Below are positions 1 to 8,529 of a stretch of 20,373 nucleotides of DNA, piece after piece. Both the position numbers and the translations under genes were made by a program. How positions within the stretch are numbered: position 1 is the first letter of the stretch; each line of letters opens with the position of its first letter. Source of the stretch: Bacteroidales bacterium (GTDB lineage Bacteria > Bacteroidota > Bacteroidia > Bacteroidales > Dysgonomonadaceae). The notes below the pieces were generated by a model. That model searched no databases, was not told the DNA's origin, and saw nothing but the letters and a program-made list of their open reading frames with translations. The stretch is from NCBI GenBank assembly GCA_012841425.1, contig DUUR01000079.1, forward strand, positions 1 through 20,373, read 5' to 3'.

Positions 1-1771
<1,771 letters not shown>

Positions 1772-1832
1772 TTATTTAAACTATCTGAAAGTTAGTCTGT
1801 TTATATCTTATTAAACTTGATTTTATAACTGA

Positions 1833-1864
1833 GCAAATTTACACAAAATCCACCTCTTTTGCAA
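1833..1864 (-). promoter_or_regulatory. Probable gyrB promoter
   Basis: On the minus strand, TAAATTTGC (1833-1841) matches the Bacteroidota -7 element TAnnTTTG. TTGC at 1861-1864 lies 19 nt upstream, in the position of the -33 element. The predicted start leaves a leader of about 65 nt before the gyrB ATG. This is inferred from motif match and spacing only. Confidence 0.55.
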
Positions 1865-1950
1865 TGTTTTCGGGTTTTTTCAAAAAGCTTTTTATCTATA
1901 TCTTTTTAATAGTTTTCTAATTCCCTAATAAAGATAAATTATAGATGTTA

Positions 1951-1983
1951 AATAAAAAAAAGACCGAACATTTCTGTCCGGTC
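1951..1983 (-). terminator. Intrinsic terminator of rpsT
   Basis: On the minus strand, GACCGGACA (1975-1983) pairs with TGTTCGGTC (1962-1970) around a GAAA tetraloop. The stem is 9 bp with one G-U pair, and an A-tract on the plus strand gives a run of U in the transcript (1951-1961). It sits 26 nt after the rpsT stop codon and separates rpsT from gyrB. Confidence 0.9.
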
Positions 1984-2009
1984 CATTTTTTATATTGTTA
2001 AATCTTTAA

Positions 2010-2264
2010 TCAGCTTAAAGCATTTAAATGATATGCAAGCTTCGATTTTAAGTTATTAGCCTTATTCTGGTGAATAATATTCTTCTTTGCTAGTTTATCC
2101 AACATTGAGCAAACCTCAGGATACATTTTCTGAGCCTCCTCTTTTGACTCTATTGAACGGAATTGACGCACTTTGTTTCTTGCAGTACGTGAAACATATC
2201 TATTAGTTAGACGCAAAGTTTTTGCTTGTCTTATTCTTTTAACTGCTGATTTATGATTTGCCAT
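2010..2264 (-). CDS. rpsT: 30S ribosomal protein S20
   Basis: This 84-residue, strongly basic protein opens with [13 protein letters not shown], the typical S20 N-terminus. It continues as lysine- and arginine-rich helices ending in a segment of the [17 protein letters not shown] type. S20 binds 16S rRNA early in 30S assembly. Length and sequence are normal for the family. It lies 29 nt downstream of tRNA-Glu on the same strand, with no convincing promoter in the gap. The best promoter is upstream of the tRNA, so the two are probably co-transcribed and the tRNA is then processed out. A strong hairpin terminator follows the stop codon. Confidence 0.97.
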   Translation of the reverse strand: MANHKSAVKRIRQAKTLRLTNRYVSRTARNKVRQFRSIESKEEAQKMYPEVCSMLDKLAKKNIIHQNKANNLKSKLAYHLNALS

Positions 2265-2293
2265 CTTGTTGACTTTATTTCCTTTTTTATTAG

Positions 2294-2365
2294 TAGCCCA
2301 TAGGAGAATCGAACTCCTCTTTCAAGAATGAAAATCTTGCGTCCTAACCGATAGACGAATGGGCC
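2294..2365 (-). tRNA. tRNA-Glu (anticodon TTC)
   Basis: Read on the minus strand, this 72-nt sequence folds as a complete cloverleaf. The anticodon stem is CAAGA/TCTTG with loop TTTTCAT, placing anticodon TTC at plus positions 2330-2332. The T-arm is AGGAG-TTCGATT-CTCCT and the D-arm closes GTC/GAC. The acceptor stem is GGCCCAT/ATGGGCT with discriminator A at 2294. The first acceptor pair is G1-U72 rather than G-C. CCA is not encoded; the next bases are CTA. It reads GAA/GAG codons and also supplies Glu-tRNA for haem synthesis where the C5 pathway is used (general knowledge). Confidence 0.95.
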
Positions 2366-2419
2366 TTGTGCAGGGCGTGAACCCTTATGTTAAAATGGTG
2401 CAATGCTCAAATTGCGGGT

Positions 2420-2451
2420 GCAAATATAGAGTCTTTTTTTTTAACTGCAAA
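2420..2451 (-). promoter_or_regulatory. Promoter for tRNA-Glu and probably rpsT
   Basis: On the minus strand, TTTG (2448-2451) is followed after 19 nt by TATATTTGC (2420-2428). Both elements match the Bacteroidota sigma-ABfr -33/-7 consensus with standard spacing. This is one of the best promoters in the window. The leader before the tRNA is about 50 nt and contains a short possible hairpin, AGGG/CCCT. Confidence 0.7.
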
Positions 2452-2539
2452 ACTTTTCTCAATTATTTCTTATATTTTTTTTCACTTACCTGTATTTCCT
2501 TATATAATTTGGTGAAAACAATTTTTCCACTTCATATAA

Positions 2540-2571
2540 TTGGTACTTTTAATTATTTTATCTAATTTTGC
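2540..2571 (+). promoter_or_regulatory. rpmH promoter
   Basis: TAATTTTGC (2563-2571) is an exact TAnnTTTG -7 element. TTGG at 2540-2543, 19 nt upstream, is a partial -33 element. Transcription would start a few bases after 2571, giving a leader of about 45-50 nt. This placement argues against translation starting at the upstream ATG at 2568. Confidence 0.6.
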
Positions 2572-2624
2572 ACCCCATAAATATAAGTAAACGAAAGAAA
2601 ACAAACAATTATATATATAGTCAA

Positions 2625-2771
2625 ATGAAAAGAACATTCCAGCCGTCAAACAGAAAAAGAAAAAACAAACACGGTTTCCGTTCAAGAATGGCATCAAAGA
2701 ACGGTAGAAAAGTACTTGCAACGCGTCGAGCAAAAGGCAGAGCAAAATTAACTGTATCCGACGAATATTAA
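2625..2771 (+). CDS. rpmH: 50S ribosomal protein L34
   Basis: This 48-residue basic protein begins [19 protein letters not shown] and contains [19 protein letters not shown], the standard L34 sequence. An in-frame ATG at 2568 would add 19 residues, but these do not resemble L34 and that start overlaps the promoter, so I chose ATG 2625. The gene is monocistronic, with a promoter upstream and a strong palindromic terminator downstream. It is not next to rnpA or dnaA here, unlike the classical rpmH-rnpA arrangement near oriC. Confidence 0.97.
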   Translation: MKRTFQPSNRKRKNKHGFRSRMASKNGRKVLATRRAKGRAKLTVSDEY

Positions 2772-2831
2772 TTATTTGCGACACAGTAATTACTACTAAA
2801 CAGAATATCTCGTGTCTCAATAAATAAGGCA

Positions 2832-2882
2832 CTAATAAAAAAAACAGGAATTCGGTATACCGCGTTCCTGTTTTTTTATTAG
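2832..2882 (+). terminator. rpmH terminator, near-perfect long palindrome
   Basis: The left arm (2832-2850) and right arm (2865-2882) pair along 18 bp with one extra A. The GC-containing core is ACAGGAA/TTCCTGT, with a further small palindrome, CGGTATACCG, inside. The outer arms are A-rich then T-rich, so the hairpin should terminate transcription from either side. It isolates rpmH from the PASTA operon whose promoter begins 27 nt later. Confidence 0.88.
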
Positions 2883-2908
2883 CGCTTCCACTACTCCCAT
2901 TTTTTTAC

Positions 2909-2917
2909 TACTTTTGT
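2909..2917 (+). promoter_or_regulatory. -7 element of the PASTA-rluD-ddl operon
   Basis: TACTTTTGT matches TAnnTTTG exactly and lies 39 nt before the PASTA-protein ATG, just after the rpmH terminator. No clear TTTG is visible at the -33 position. It is the best candidate start for the run of genes from 2957 to 7538. Confidence 0.5.
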
Positions 2918-2956
2918 AGTACTATCTCACTTCAAGTAACTACTAACGCATACGTT

Positions 2957-3622
2957 ATGAGCAAAAAACAAGCTAAAAAACCATTACTTGGCAATAGCAT
3001 ATTAAAAAATCTTGCAATGATTTTTATCACTGGAGGATTGCTAGTTATACTCACACTAGTGTTTTTACATATATATACCCGACATGGTCAGAATATAGTA
3101 GTGCCAAAATTGGAAGGTTTGCAAATCAATGAAGCAAACACTATATTAAACGCTAAAGGACTCAACATTGAAGTCGTAGACTCAATCTACAATCGTGATG
3201 CGGTACCTGGGGCCATTCTTGATCAAACTCCAAAATCCAACAACAAAGTAAAGGAGGGACGCTCAATTTATGTAACTGTCTACTCAAGAAACCCGCAACA
3301 AGTAGTAGTTCCAGAACTTGTAGACTACTCAACAAGGCAAGCTCTCGCCCTACTTAACTCTCTTGGATTCACTCATATTTCTTTAGAAGAGGTGCCATCT
3401 GAATACTCAGGTTTAGTTTTGGCGGTTGAATATCATGGAAGAACACTTGCTCCTGATGAGAAAATACCTGCTGGTTCACCACTTAATCTAATAGTAAGCA
3501 ACAGTCAGCTAACCGATTCAATAGAAGTTGACAGTGAAATAATTATCACACCAGAACGGCTTGACAAAGACAGTAGGAGCCAATCTAATGAAAGTGGCCA
3601 ATTTGACGATTCATTTTTCTAA
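2957..3622 (+). CDS. Membrane-anchored PASTA domain protein
   Basis: This 221-residue protein has a short basic N-terminus (SKKQAKKP), one transmembrane helix at about residues 18-42, and two PASTA repeats in the periplasm (about 47-112 and 113-187). Each repeat has the family pattern: a VVP start, a helix rich in A and L, and a closing LIVS or VTVYS strand. The 34-residue tail is acidic and hydrophilic. PASTA domains in Ser/Thr kinases and class B PBPs can bind peptidoglycan fragments or beta-lactams (family knowledge). Here no kinase or transpeptidase domain is attached. It is the first gene of a probable operon with rluD and ddl, which suggests a link to cell wall synthesis or division. 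The molecular role is unknown. Confidence 0.88.
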   Translation: MSKKQAKKPLLGNSILKNLAMIFITGGLLVILTLVFLHIYTRHGQNIVVPKLEGLQINEANTILNAKGLNIEVVDSIYNRDAVPGAILDQTPKSNNKVKEGRSIYVTVYSRNPQQVVVPELVDYSTRQALALLNSLGFTHISLEEVPSEYSGLVLAVEYHGRTLAPDEKIPAGSPLNLIVSNSQLTDSIEVDSEIIITPERLDKDSRSQSNESGQFDDSFF

Positions 3623-3633
3623 ATAATCTTTTT

Positions 3634-4686
3634 GTGATAGAAGAAGATAATAATATCAGCCAAGAGTCAGACGATCCTGAACTGATGTATGAGCACTACA
3701 GGTATGTTGCCGACAAAGGACAGGGTCCATTGCGAGTTGATAAATTTTTAACTGCGCGTATAGAGGGTACTTCCCGTAATAGACTACAACAGGCTGCAGA
3801 AGCTAATTCCATACTCGTAAACGGGAACCCTGTTAAATCTAATTATAAAGTAAGGCCATTAGATGTTGTTACACTTGTTCTAAAGTGGCCAAGACGCGAA
3901 TTAGAAATAATTCCAGAGAACATCCCTCTTAATATAGTATATGAAGATGACGATCTAATGGTGATAAATAAACCTCCCGGAATGGTTGTTCATCCGGGTC
4001 ACGGAAATTACACTGGCACCTTGGTAAATGCAATTGCATATCATCTTAAATTCGACAATATAAAAGATCTAGAAGACCCTAGATTAGGGCTTGTTCACAG
4101 AATAGACAAAGATACTTCGGGCCTACTTTTAATAGCAAAAACTCCTGATGCAAAAACTAACCTTTCAGGACAATTCTTTAGGAAAGAAACAAAACGCTTA
4201 TACAACGCACTGGTTTGGGGAAACTTAGATAGTGATAGTGGCACAATCGAAGGTAATATTGGACGAGACCCAAAAGACCGAATGCTAATGAAGGTATTTC
4301 CAGAAGGAGAGCAAGGCAAAACAGCTGTTACACATTATAGAGTATTAGAACGACTTGGCTATGTAACTTTAGTTGAGTGCAAACTAGATACTGGTCGCAC
4401 CCACCAAATAAGAGTGCATATGAAACATATTGGCCACACTATTTTTAATGACGAAAGATACGGAGGAAATGAAATACTTCGTGGAACTCGTTTTTCGAAA
4501 TACAATCAGTTTGTACACAACTGCTTCGACATCTGTCCTCGACAAGCTCTGCATGCAAAAACATTAGGGTTTATACATCCTCGCACCTCCGAAGAGATTT
4601 ATATCAATAGTGAAATTCCCGACGACATGAGCATGGTTATAGAAAAATGGAGAAATTATACAGCTTCTAGAGATCAGTTTCAGTAA
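3634..4686 (+). CDS. RluA-family (RluD-like) 23S rRNA pseudouridine synthase
   Basis: This 350-residue protein has an S4 RNA-binding domain at about residues 32-95 and a pseudouridine synthase catalytic domain from about 100 to 320. The motif HRIDKDTSGLLLIAKT gives the catalytic aspartate as D158. Other RluA-family blocks are visible: INKPPGMVVHPG, and DTGRTHQIRVHMKHIGHTI. RluD makes pseudouridines in the helix 69 loop of 23S rRNA. Placement within RluD rather than RluC is by overall resemblance (S4 domain, length). The start is a GTG at 3634, 11 nt after the PASTA gene. An ATG at residue 18 would keep the S4 domain intact and is a possible alternative. Confidence 0.92.
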   Translation: MIEEDNNISQESDDPELMYEHYRYVADKGQGPLRVDKFLTARIEGTSRNRLQQAAEANSILVNGNPVKSNYKVRPLDVVTLVLKWPRRELEIIPENIPLNIVYEDDDLMVINKPPGMVVHPGHGNYTGTLVNAIAYHLKFDNIKDLEDPRLGLVHRIDKDTSGLLLIAKTPDAKTNLSGQFFRKETKRLYNALVWGNLDSDSGTIEGNIGRDPKDRMLMKVFPEGEQGKTAVTHYRVLERLGYVTLVECKLDTGRTHQIRVHMKHIGHTIFNDERYGGNEILRGTRFSKYNQFVHNCFDICPRQALHAKTLGFIHPRTSEEIYINSEIPDDMSMVIEKWRNYTASRDQFQ

Positions 4687-4710
4687 ATAGATTAATTTGG
4701 TTAACTAATT

Positions 4711-5709
4711 ATGAAGAAGAATATAGCAATTGTATGGGGAGGTTATTCCGCTGAAAAAATCGTTTCAGAGAAAAGCGCAGCCGGAATATACTCTTTCATA
4801 GATAAGAAAAAATACAACGCATATAAAGTTGTTATAAATCGTGATTCGTGGGAAGTAGACTACGAAGACAAAAAAATCTCAATAGATAAAAACGATTTTA
4901 GCTTTGTTGTAGAAGGAGAAAAAATCAATTTTGATTTAGCCTATATCACTATCCATGGCACTCCAGGTGAGGACGGTGTGCTTCAAGGTTATTTTGATAT
5001 GCTCAATATCCCCTACTCCAATAGCGGAGTACTATCTTCTGCATTGACATTCAATAAATATACATGCAATAATTTTCTCAAAAGTTTTGGAATCAACGTA
5101 GCAGACTCCATATTACTTCGAACGGGAGAGATTATTGATATTAATGAAATAGTAAACAGACTTGGTCTGCCAGTATTCGTAAAACCTAATGTAGGAGGAT
5201 CAAGCTTTGCAACCACCAAGGTAAAAGAGATGTCGATGCTAAGAAGCGCTATTGACGAATCTTTTAATGAGTCTAATGAGGTAATTGTAGAGAGCTATAT
5301 CAAAGGGATTGAAGTTACCTGCGGCTGCTTTGAAACAAAAAATGGATTCACTGTACTACCCCTAACTGAAGTGGTAAGCAAAAATGAGTTTTTTGATTAT
5401 GGCGCCAAATATCTTGGAGAGGTAGAAGAAATAACGCCAGCACGTATCAATGATGATATTACAACTCAAATTCAAAATGAGACAAAGAGAATTTATAAGC
5501 TTTCAGGTGCAAAAGGAATTATAAGAGCAGACTATATAATAATGAATGACCAACCCATTCTATTAGAAGTTAATACTACACCCGGAATGACTACAACCAG
5601 CTTCATCCCTCAACAAGTTGAAGCTGCGGGTTTAAATATGACCAACGTATTAACAGATATTATTGAGACCGAATACTACAAATTAAAACCAGAACATTAT
5701 GAGCACTAA
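4711..5709 (+). CDS. ddl: D-alanine--D-alanine ligase
   Basis: This 332-residue ATP-grasp ligase joins two D-alanines for the peptidoglycan stem peptide. Visible motifs are the N-terminal KKNIAIVWGGYSAE, HGTPGEDG (residues 82-89), the ATP-binding KPNVGGSS (158-165), and the C-terminal metal-binding block LLEVNTTPGMTTTS (284-297; E286 and N288 are likely Mg ligands). The omega-loop segment FFDYGAKYLG has a tyrosine, typical of D-Ala-D-Ala rather than D-Ala-D-Lac enzymes. Length is normal for the family. The gene follows rluD by 24 nt and overlaps the next gene by 11 nt, which suggests translational coupling. Confidence 0.96.
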   Translation: MKKNIAIVWGGYSAEKIVSEKSAAGIYSFIDKKKYNAYKVVINRDSWEVDYEDKKISIDKNDFSFVVEGEKINFDLAYITIHGTPGEDGVLQGYFDMLNIPYSNSGVLSSALTFNKYTCNNFLKSFGINVADSILLRTGEIIDINEIVNRLGLPVFVKPNVGGSSFATTKVKEMSMLRSAIDESFNESNEVIVESYIKGIEVTCGCFETKNGFTVLPLTEVVSKNEFFDYGAKYLGEVEEITPARINDDITTQIQNETKRIYKLSGAKGIIRADYIIMNDQPILLEVNTTPGMTTTSFIPQQVEAAGLNMTNVLTDIIETEYYKLKPEHYEH

Positions 5710-6856
5710 CAACGACATTTTCAACGACATAAGGCCATATCTCGACAGTGAAGTACCACAAGCTATTGCTCAACTGCTTGACGATAACAATTTCAGAAAA
5801 GTTGTTGAACCAATAGTAAAGCCTCATACATGGGAACAATTCTCTGCGCTCTTAATGCGAAGCAAAACTAAATATGATTTCCAAAAAACAGTAGTATATC
5901 CCATAATGAAACGTCTTATTAAAAAGACAACAACAGAAATGACCAGCAGCAATTGGGAGAATATAGATAAGAGTAAAGCGCGACTTTACATTTCCAACCA
6001 TCGCGATATTGTACTGGATGCTGCTTTCTTTAATATGCTACTTTTTGATCATGATTCAGATACAACTGAGATAGCCATAGGCGACAATCTATTGGTCTAT
6101 CCCTGGATAGAAAAATTGGTGCGAATTAATAAAAGCTTTATAGTCAAGCGAAGCGTTTCAGTAAGACAGATGCTGGAGGTGTCAGGCAAACTATCAAACT
6201 ATATAAACAACACAATCATTGCCAGAAACCAGTCTATCTGGCTTGCACAACGCGAAGGAAGAGCAAAAGACTCAAATGACAAAACACAAATCAGTCTTTT
6301 AAAAATGCTGGTTCTAAACAATAGAGCTAATCCTATCGATGCATTGAAACAATTAAATATTACCCCCCTTTCCATATCATATGAATATGATCCGTGTGAT
6401 TTTCTAAAAGCTAAAGAGTTTCAACTCAAGCGTGACAATGCTGATTATAAAAAAAGTCAGGCCGACGACATTGAAAATATGTACACTGGAATGGTAGAGT
6501 TTAAAGGAAGGGTAAACTTTAAATTATGTAATCCTATAAATACTCAACTGATTGATATATCACCTGAAGTAGGAAGAGGAGAAATACTTCAAACTGTAGC
6601 AGATATTATAGATAAAGAAATCTATCTCAATTACACATTTTATCCAATTAACTATGTTGCATATGATTTAATGACCAAATCAAACAGCTTTAACACTCAA
6701 TATAGCGATGAGGATAAATCTAAGTTTGAGCAGTATCTAAACACTCAAATCGCAAAAATAAATATACCCAATAAAGATACTGACTTTTTGAAAATGAAAA
6801 TTATAGAAATGTATGGCAACACGGTTAAAAGTTATCTGAACGTAAAAAACAGATAA
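5699..6856 (+). CDS. PlsC/GPAT-like glycerolipid acyltransferase
   Basis: This 385-residue protein carries the four acyltransferase blocks of the PlsB/PlsC superfamily. Motif I is SNHRDIVLD (H101, D107). Motif II is INKSFIVKRS (143-152). Motif III is WLAQREGRAKDSND (181-194). Motif IV is ITPLSISYEYD. It therefore probably transfers an acyl chain to glycerol-3-phosphate or its acylated derivative on the cytoplasmic face of the membrane. Two points are unusual. Motif I reads H-x5-D if D107 is the catalytic partner, where the classical form is H-x4-D. The C-terminal part is also longer than in a standard PlsC, which is usually about 240 residues. No strong membrane-spanning segment stands out. 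The gene overlaps ddl by 11 nt. The acyl acceptor cannot be told from sequence. Confidence 0.82.
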   Translation: MSTNNDIFNDIRPYLDSEVPQAIAQLLDDNNFRKVVEPIVKPHTWEQFSALLMRSKTKYDFQKTVVYPIMKRLIKKTTTEMTSSNWENIDKSKARLYISNHRDIVLDAAFFNMLLFDHDSDTTEIAIGDNLLVYPWIEKLVRINKSFIVKRSVSVRQMLEVSGKLSNYINNTIIARNQSIWLAQREGRAKDSNDKTQISLLKMLVLNNRANPIDALKQLNITPLSISYEYDPCDFLKAKEFQLKRDNADYKKSQADDIENMYTGMVEFKGRVNFKLCNPINTQLIDISPEVGRGEILQTVADIIDKEIYLNYTFYPINYVAYDLMTKSNSFNTQYSDEDKSKFEQYLNTQIAKINIPNKDTDFLKMKIIEMYGNTVKSYLNVKNR

Positions 6857-6902
6857 ACCAACTTTTGCAACCCTCCTAAAGAATAAATGAGCTATTAAGA
6901 AG

Positions 6903-7538
6903 ATGAGGAATTTAAGAATTGGTCTGTTCAAAAATGTAAACAGAATTTTTATAACTCTATTTCTTTTCACACTTCTTGGTTGTGAAAAAGAGTTTGAACG
7001 AATAGATAATTATATTGTAGATTTTGCTACAGTCTTAAAACAAGGTAACAATCTTTTATTTAAACTAGACGATGGCACACCCTTAACTCCCATAGGGAAC
7101 TTAAACTTCAATGGTGACACTGGCGATAGGGTAATACTAAACTGGGTTCCGTCTGATGATAATATTGTAAAAATAAACAGAGCAACATCTATATTTACTG
7201 GAGAAATTCAAAATGAGGGGTATCCAACACAATACAAAAACGACCCAGTTAAGATTCAAAGTGTTTGGGTGAGCGGCATTTATCTTAATATGATATTTGA
7301 AATTGAGTATCACTCAACACCTCACAGTATTGCATTATTACGTGATATGGAATCACAAACAGCAGATCTATATTTTGCGCATACAACTAATAATGATTCA
7401 AAAGGCTATCCACAAATAATGTATGCCTCATTTATATTAAGCAGCTTACGCAACGTAGATAATACGGTTGAGACGTCTTTTAATCTTTATATCAATACAA
7501 ACAGTGGAATACGCCAGTACCAATTTATATTGAAATAA
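6903..7538 (+). CDS. NigD-like lipoprotein
   Basis: This 211-residue protein has a signal sequence with the lipobox LLGC, making C27 the lipidated residue. The mature part resembles the NigD-like family of Bacteroidales: an N-terminal beta-rich (OB-like) part with 'GDRVILNW', then a C-terminal part with the VWVSGIYLNMIFEIEYHS stretch typical of the family. The name comes from a gene in the Prevotella nigrescin bacteriocin locus. The biochemical role of these proteins is not known, and nothing else in this window suggests a bacteriocin. It lies 46 nt after the acyltransferase and may be the last gene of that operon. It is convergent with the TonB-domain gene. Confidence 0.8.
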   Translation: MRNLRIGLFKNVNRIFITLFLFTLLGCEKEFERIDNYIVDFATVLKQGNNLLFKLDDGTPLTPIGNLNFNGDTGDRVILNWVPSDDNIVKINRATSIFTGEIQNEGYPTQYKNDPVKIQSVWVSGIYLNMIFEIEYHSTPHSIALLRDMESQTADLYFAHTTNNDSKGYPQIMYASFILSSLRNVDNTVETSFNLYINTNSGIRQYQFILK

Positions 7539-7560
7539 CTCCTTACCAACAAGTTAAAAC

Positions 7561-8424
7561 TTATTCAACACTTGTTAATGGTGGTATTGGATCTTCATCT
7601 ATTTTAAAATCAATGGGTAGAAGGCATTTTACGTTCACATTTTCACCATTATTTACTCCTGGTCTCCATCTTGGCATCAAACCCAACACCCTTATAGCCT
7701 CGTCGTCAAGCTCCTGAGAAATTCCATTTACCACCTCAATGTTAGATATTGAACCATCATCACCCACTATAAATGAGCATAAAATCCTTCCTTCAATACC
7801 CTGTTGTAGTGCCTCACGCGGATATCGAATGTTATGAGCTATGAATTTACTCAATCCACTCTCACCATATTCATATTCTGGCATTTTATCCACGATAGTA
7901 AGTATTTCATAATTCTCTAATATCGACACATCTGTTTTTGCATAAGCCCTTGCTGTAGCAGAACTAGATGTTCTGGTTGTATATTGTGCTTGCGCATCCT
8001 TATTTAATTTAAAATACATTGGCACATAAGTTTCAGATCTCACAATCTCTCCTTTATGTCGTGCAGGGCGCCATGCTGGCATATTCTTTAAAATACGCAA
8101 AGCCTCCTCATTTAGTAATGGGTCGGCTCTGTGAATTATATTAAAATTAGATAATGATCCGTCTTTCTCAACAACAAATGTGTAAACAACTAATCCTTGT
8201 GCATTGCTTTCCACAGCCTCAGCAGGGTAACTCAATGTATTCGCAATAAAACGGTGCATCTCTCCTGTTCCACCTACATATATAGGCATAATATCTGGTT
8301 CATCAATAATTCTATCACTAGACGAGATAGCCGAACTTTGCGCGGAAGCTGAGAATGTGTATAATAATGATAGGCAAGCTATGAAGATTGCAGTTTTTAG
8401 GGGTTGAAATTTACGTAAACTCAT
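7561..8424 (-). CDS. Secreted protein with two TonB C-terminal domains
   Basis: This 287-residue protein starts with a signal peptide (basic MSLRKFQPLK, a hydrophobic core, then SASA before Q29). It contains two copies of the TonB C-terminal domain, at about residues 57-141 and 191-275. Both copies keep the pattern of a YP-x-EA start, 'V-x-x-DGS-[LI]-SN', a 'L-[ND]-[ED]-EA-[IL]-R-[IV]-L' helix and 'MP-x-WRPG/A'. A linker rich in Thr, Ser and Ala joins them. Ordinary TonB has an uncleaved N-terminal anchor and a Pro-rich spacer to reach ExbBD; neither is seen here. It may be a periplasmic protein that binds TonB-box-like or envelope partners rather than an energy transducer. It is transcribed from a probable promoter at 8471-8479 and is separated from ahpF by about 105 nt. 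Confidence 0.85.
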   Translation of the reverse strand: MSLRKFQPLKTAIFIACLSLLYTFSASAQSSAISSSDRIIDEPDIMPIYVGGTGEMHRFIANTLSYPAEAVESNAQGLVVYTFVVEKDGSLSNFNIIHRADPLLNEEALRILKNMPAWRPARHKGEIVRSETYVPMYFKLNKDAQAQYTTRTSSSATARAYAKTDVSILENYEILTIVDKMPEYEYGESGLSKFIAHNIRYPREALQQGIEGRILCSFIVGDDGSISNIEVVNGISQELDDEAIRVLGLMPRWRPGVNNGENVNVKCLLPIDFKIDEDPIPPLTSVE

Positions 8425-8470
8425 GTGGATTATTTCTCTGAACTTAGTTTATTATAATTGTATCTGAACC

Positions 8471-8479
8471 ACAAATATA
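8471..8479 (-). promoter_or_regulatory. -7 element of the tandem TonB-domain gene
   Basis: The minus strand reads TATATTTGT, an exact TAnnTTTG match, about 47 nt before the ATG. No TTTG is visible at -33. Confidence 0.5.
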
Positions 8480-8529
8480 CATAAATTTATGCTTCTCACA
8501 TACCCCTTATTACACTTTTTGCTATCTTT

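Noticed and set aside
2359..2565. 68-codon reading frame on the plus strand starting in tRNA-Glu
   Set aside because: It begins inside the tRNA gene, crosses the tRNA promoter, is low complexity and has no ribosome binding site.
2568..2624. Upstream extension of L34 by 19 residues
   Set aside because: The ATG overlaps the -7 element, so it would not be transcribed, and the extra residues do not match L34.
2500..2832. 110-codon reading frame on the minus strand across rpmH
   Set aside because: It lies antisense to L34 and its promoter, its composition is that of AT-rich noncoding DNA (runs of Phe, Leu and Ile), and it has no family features.
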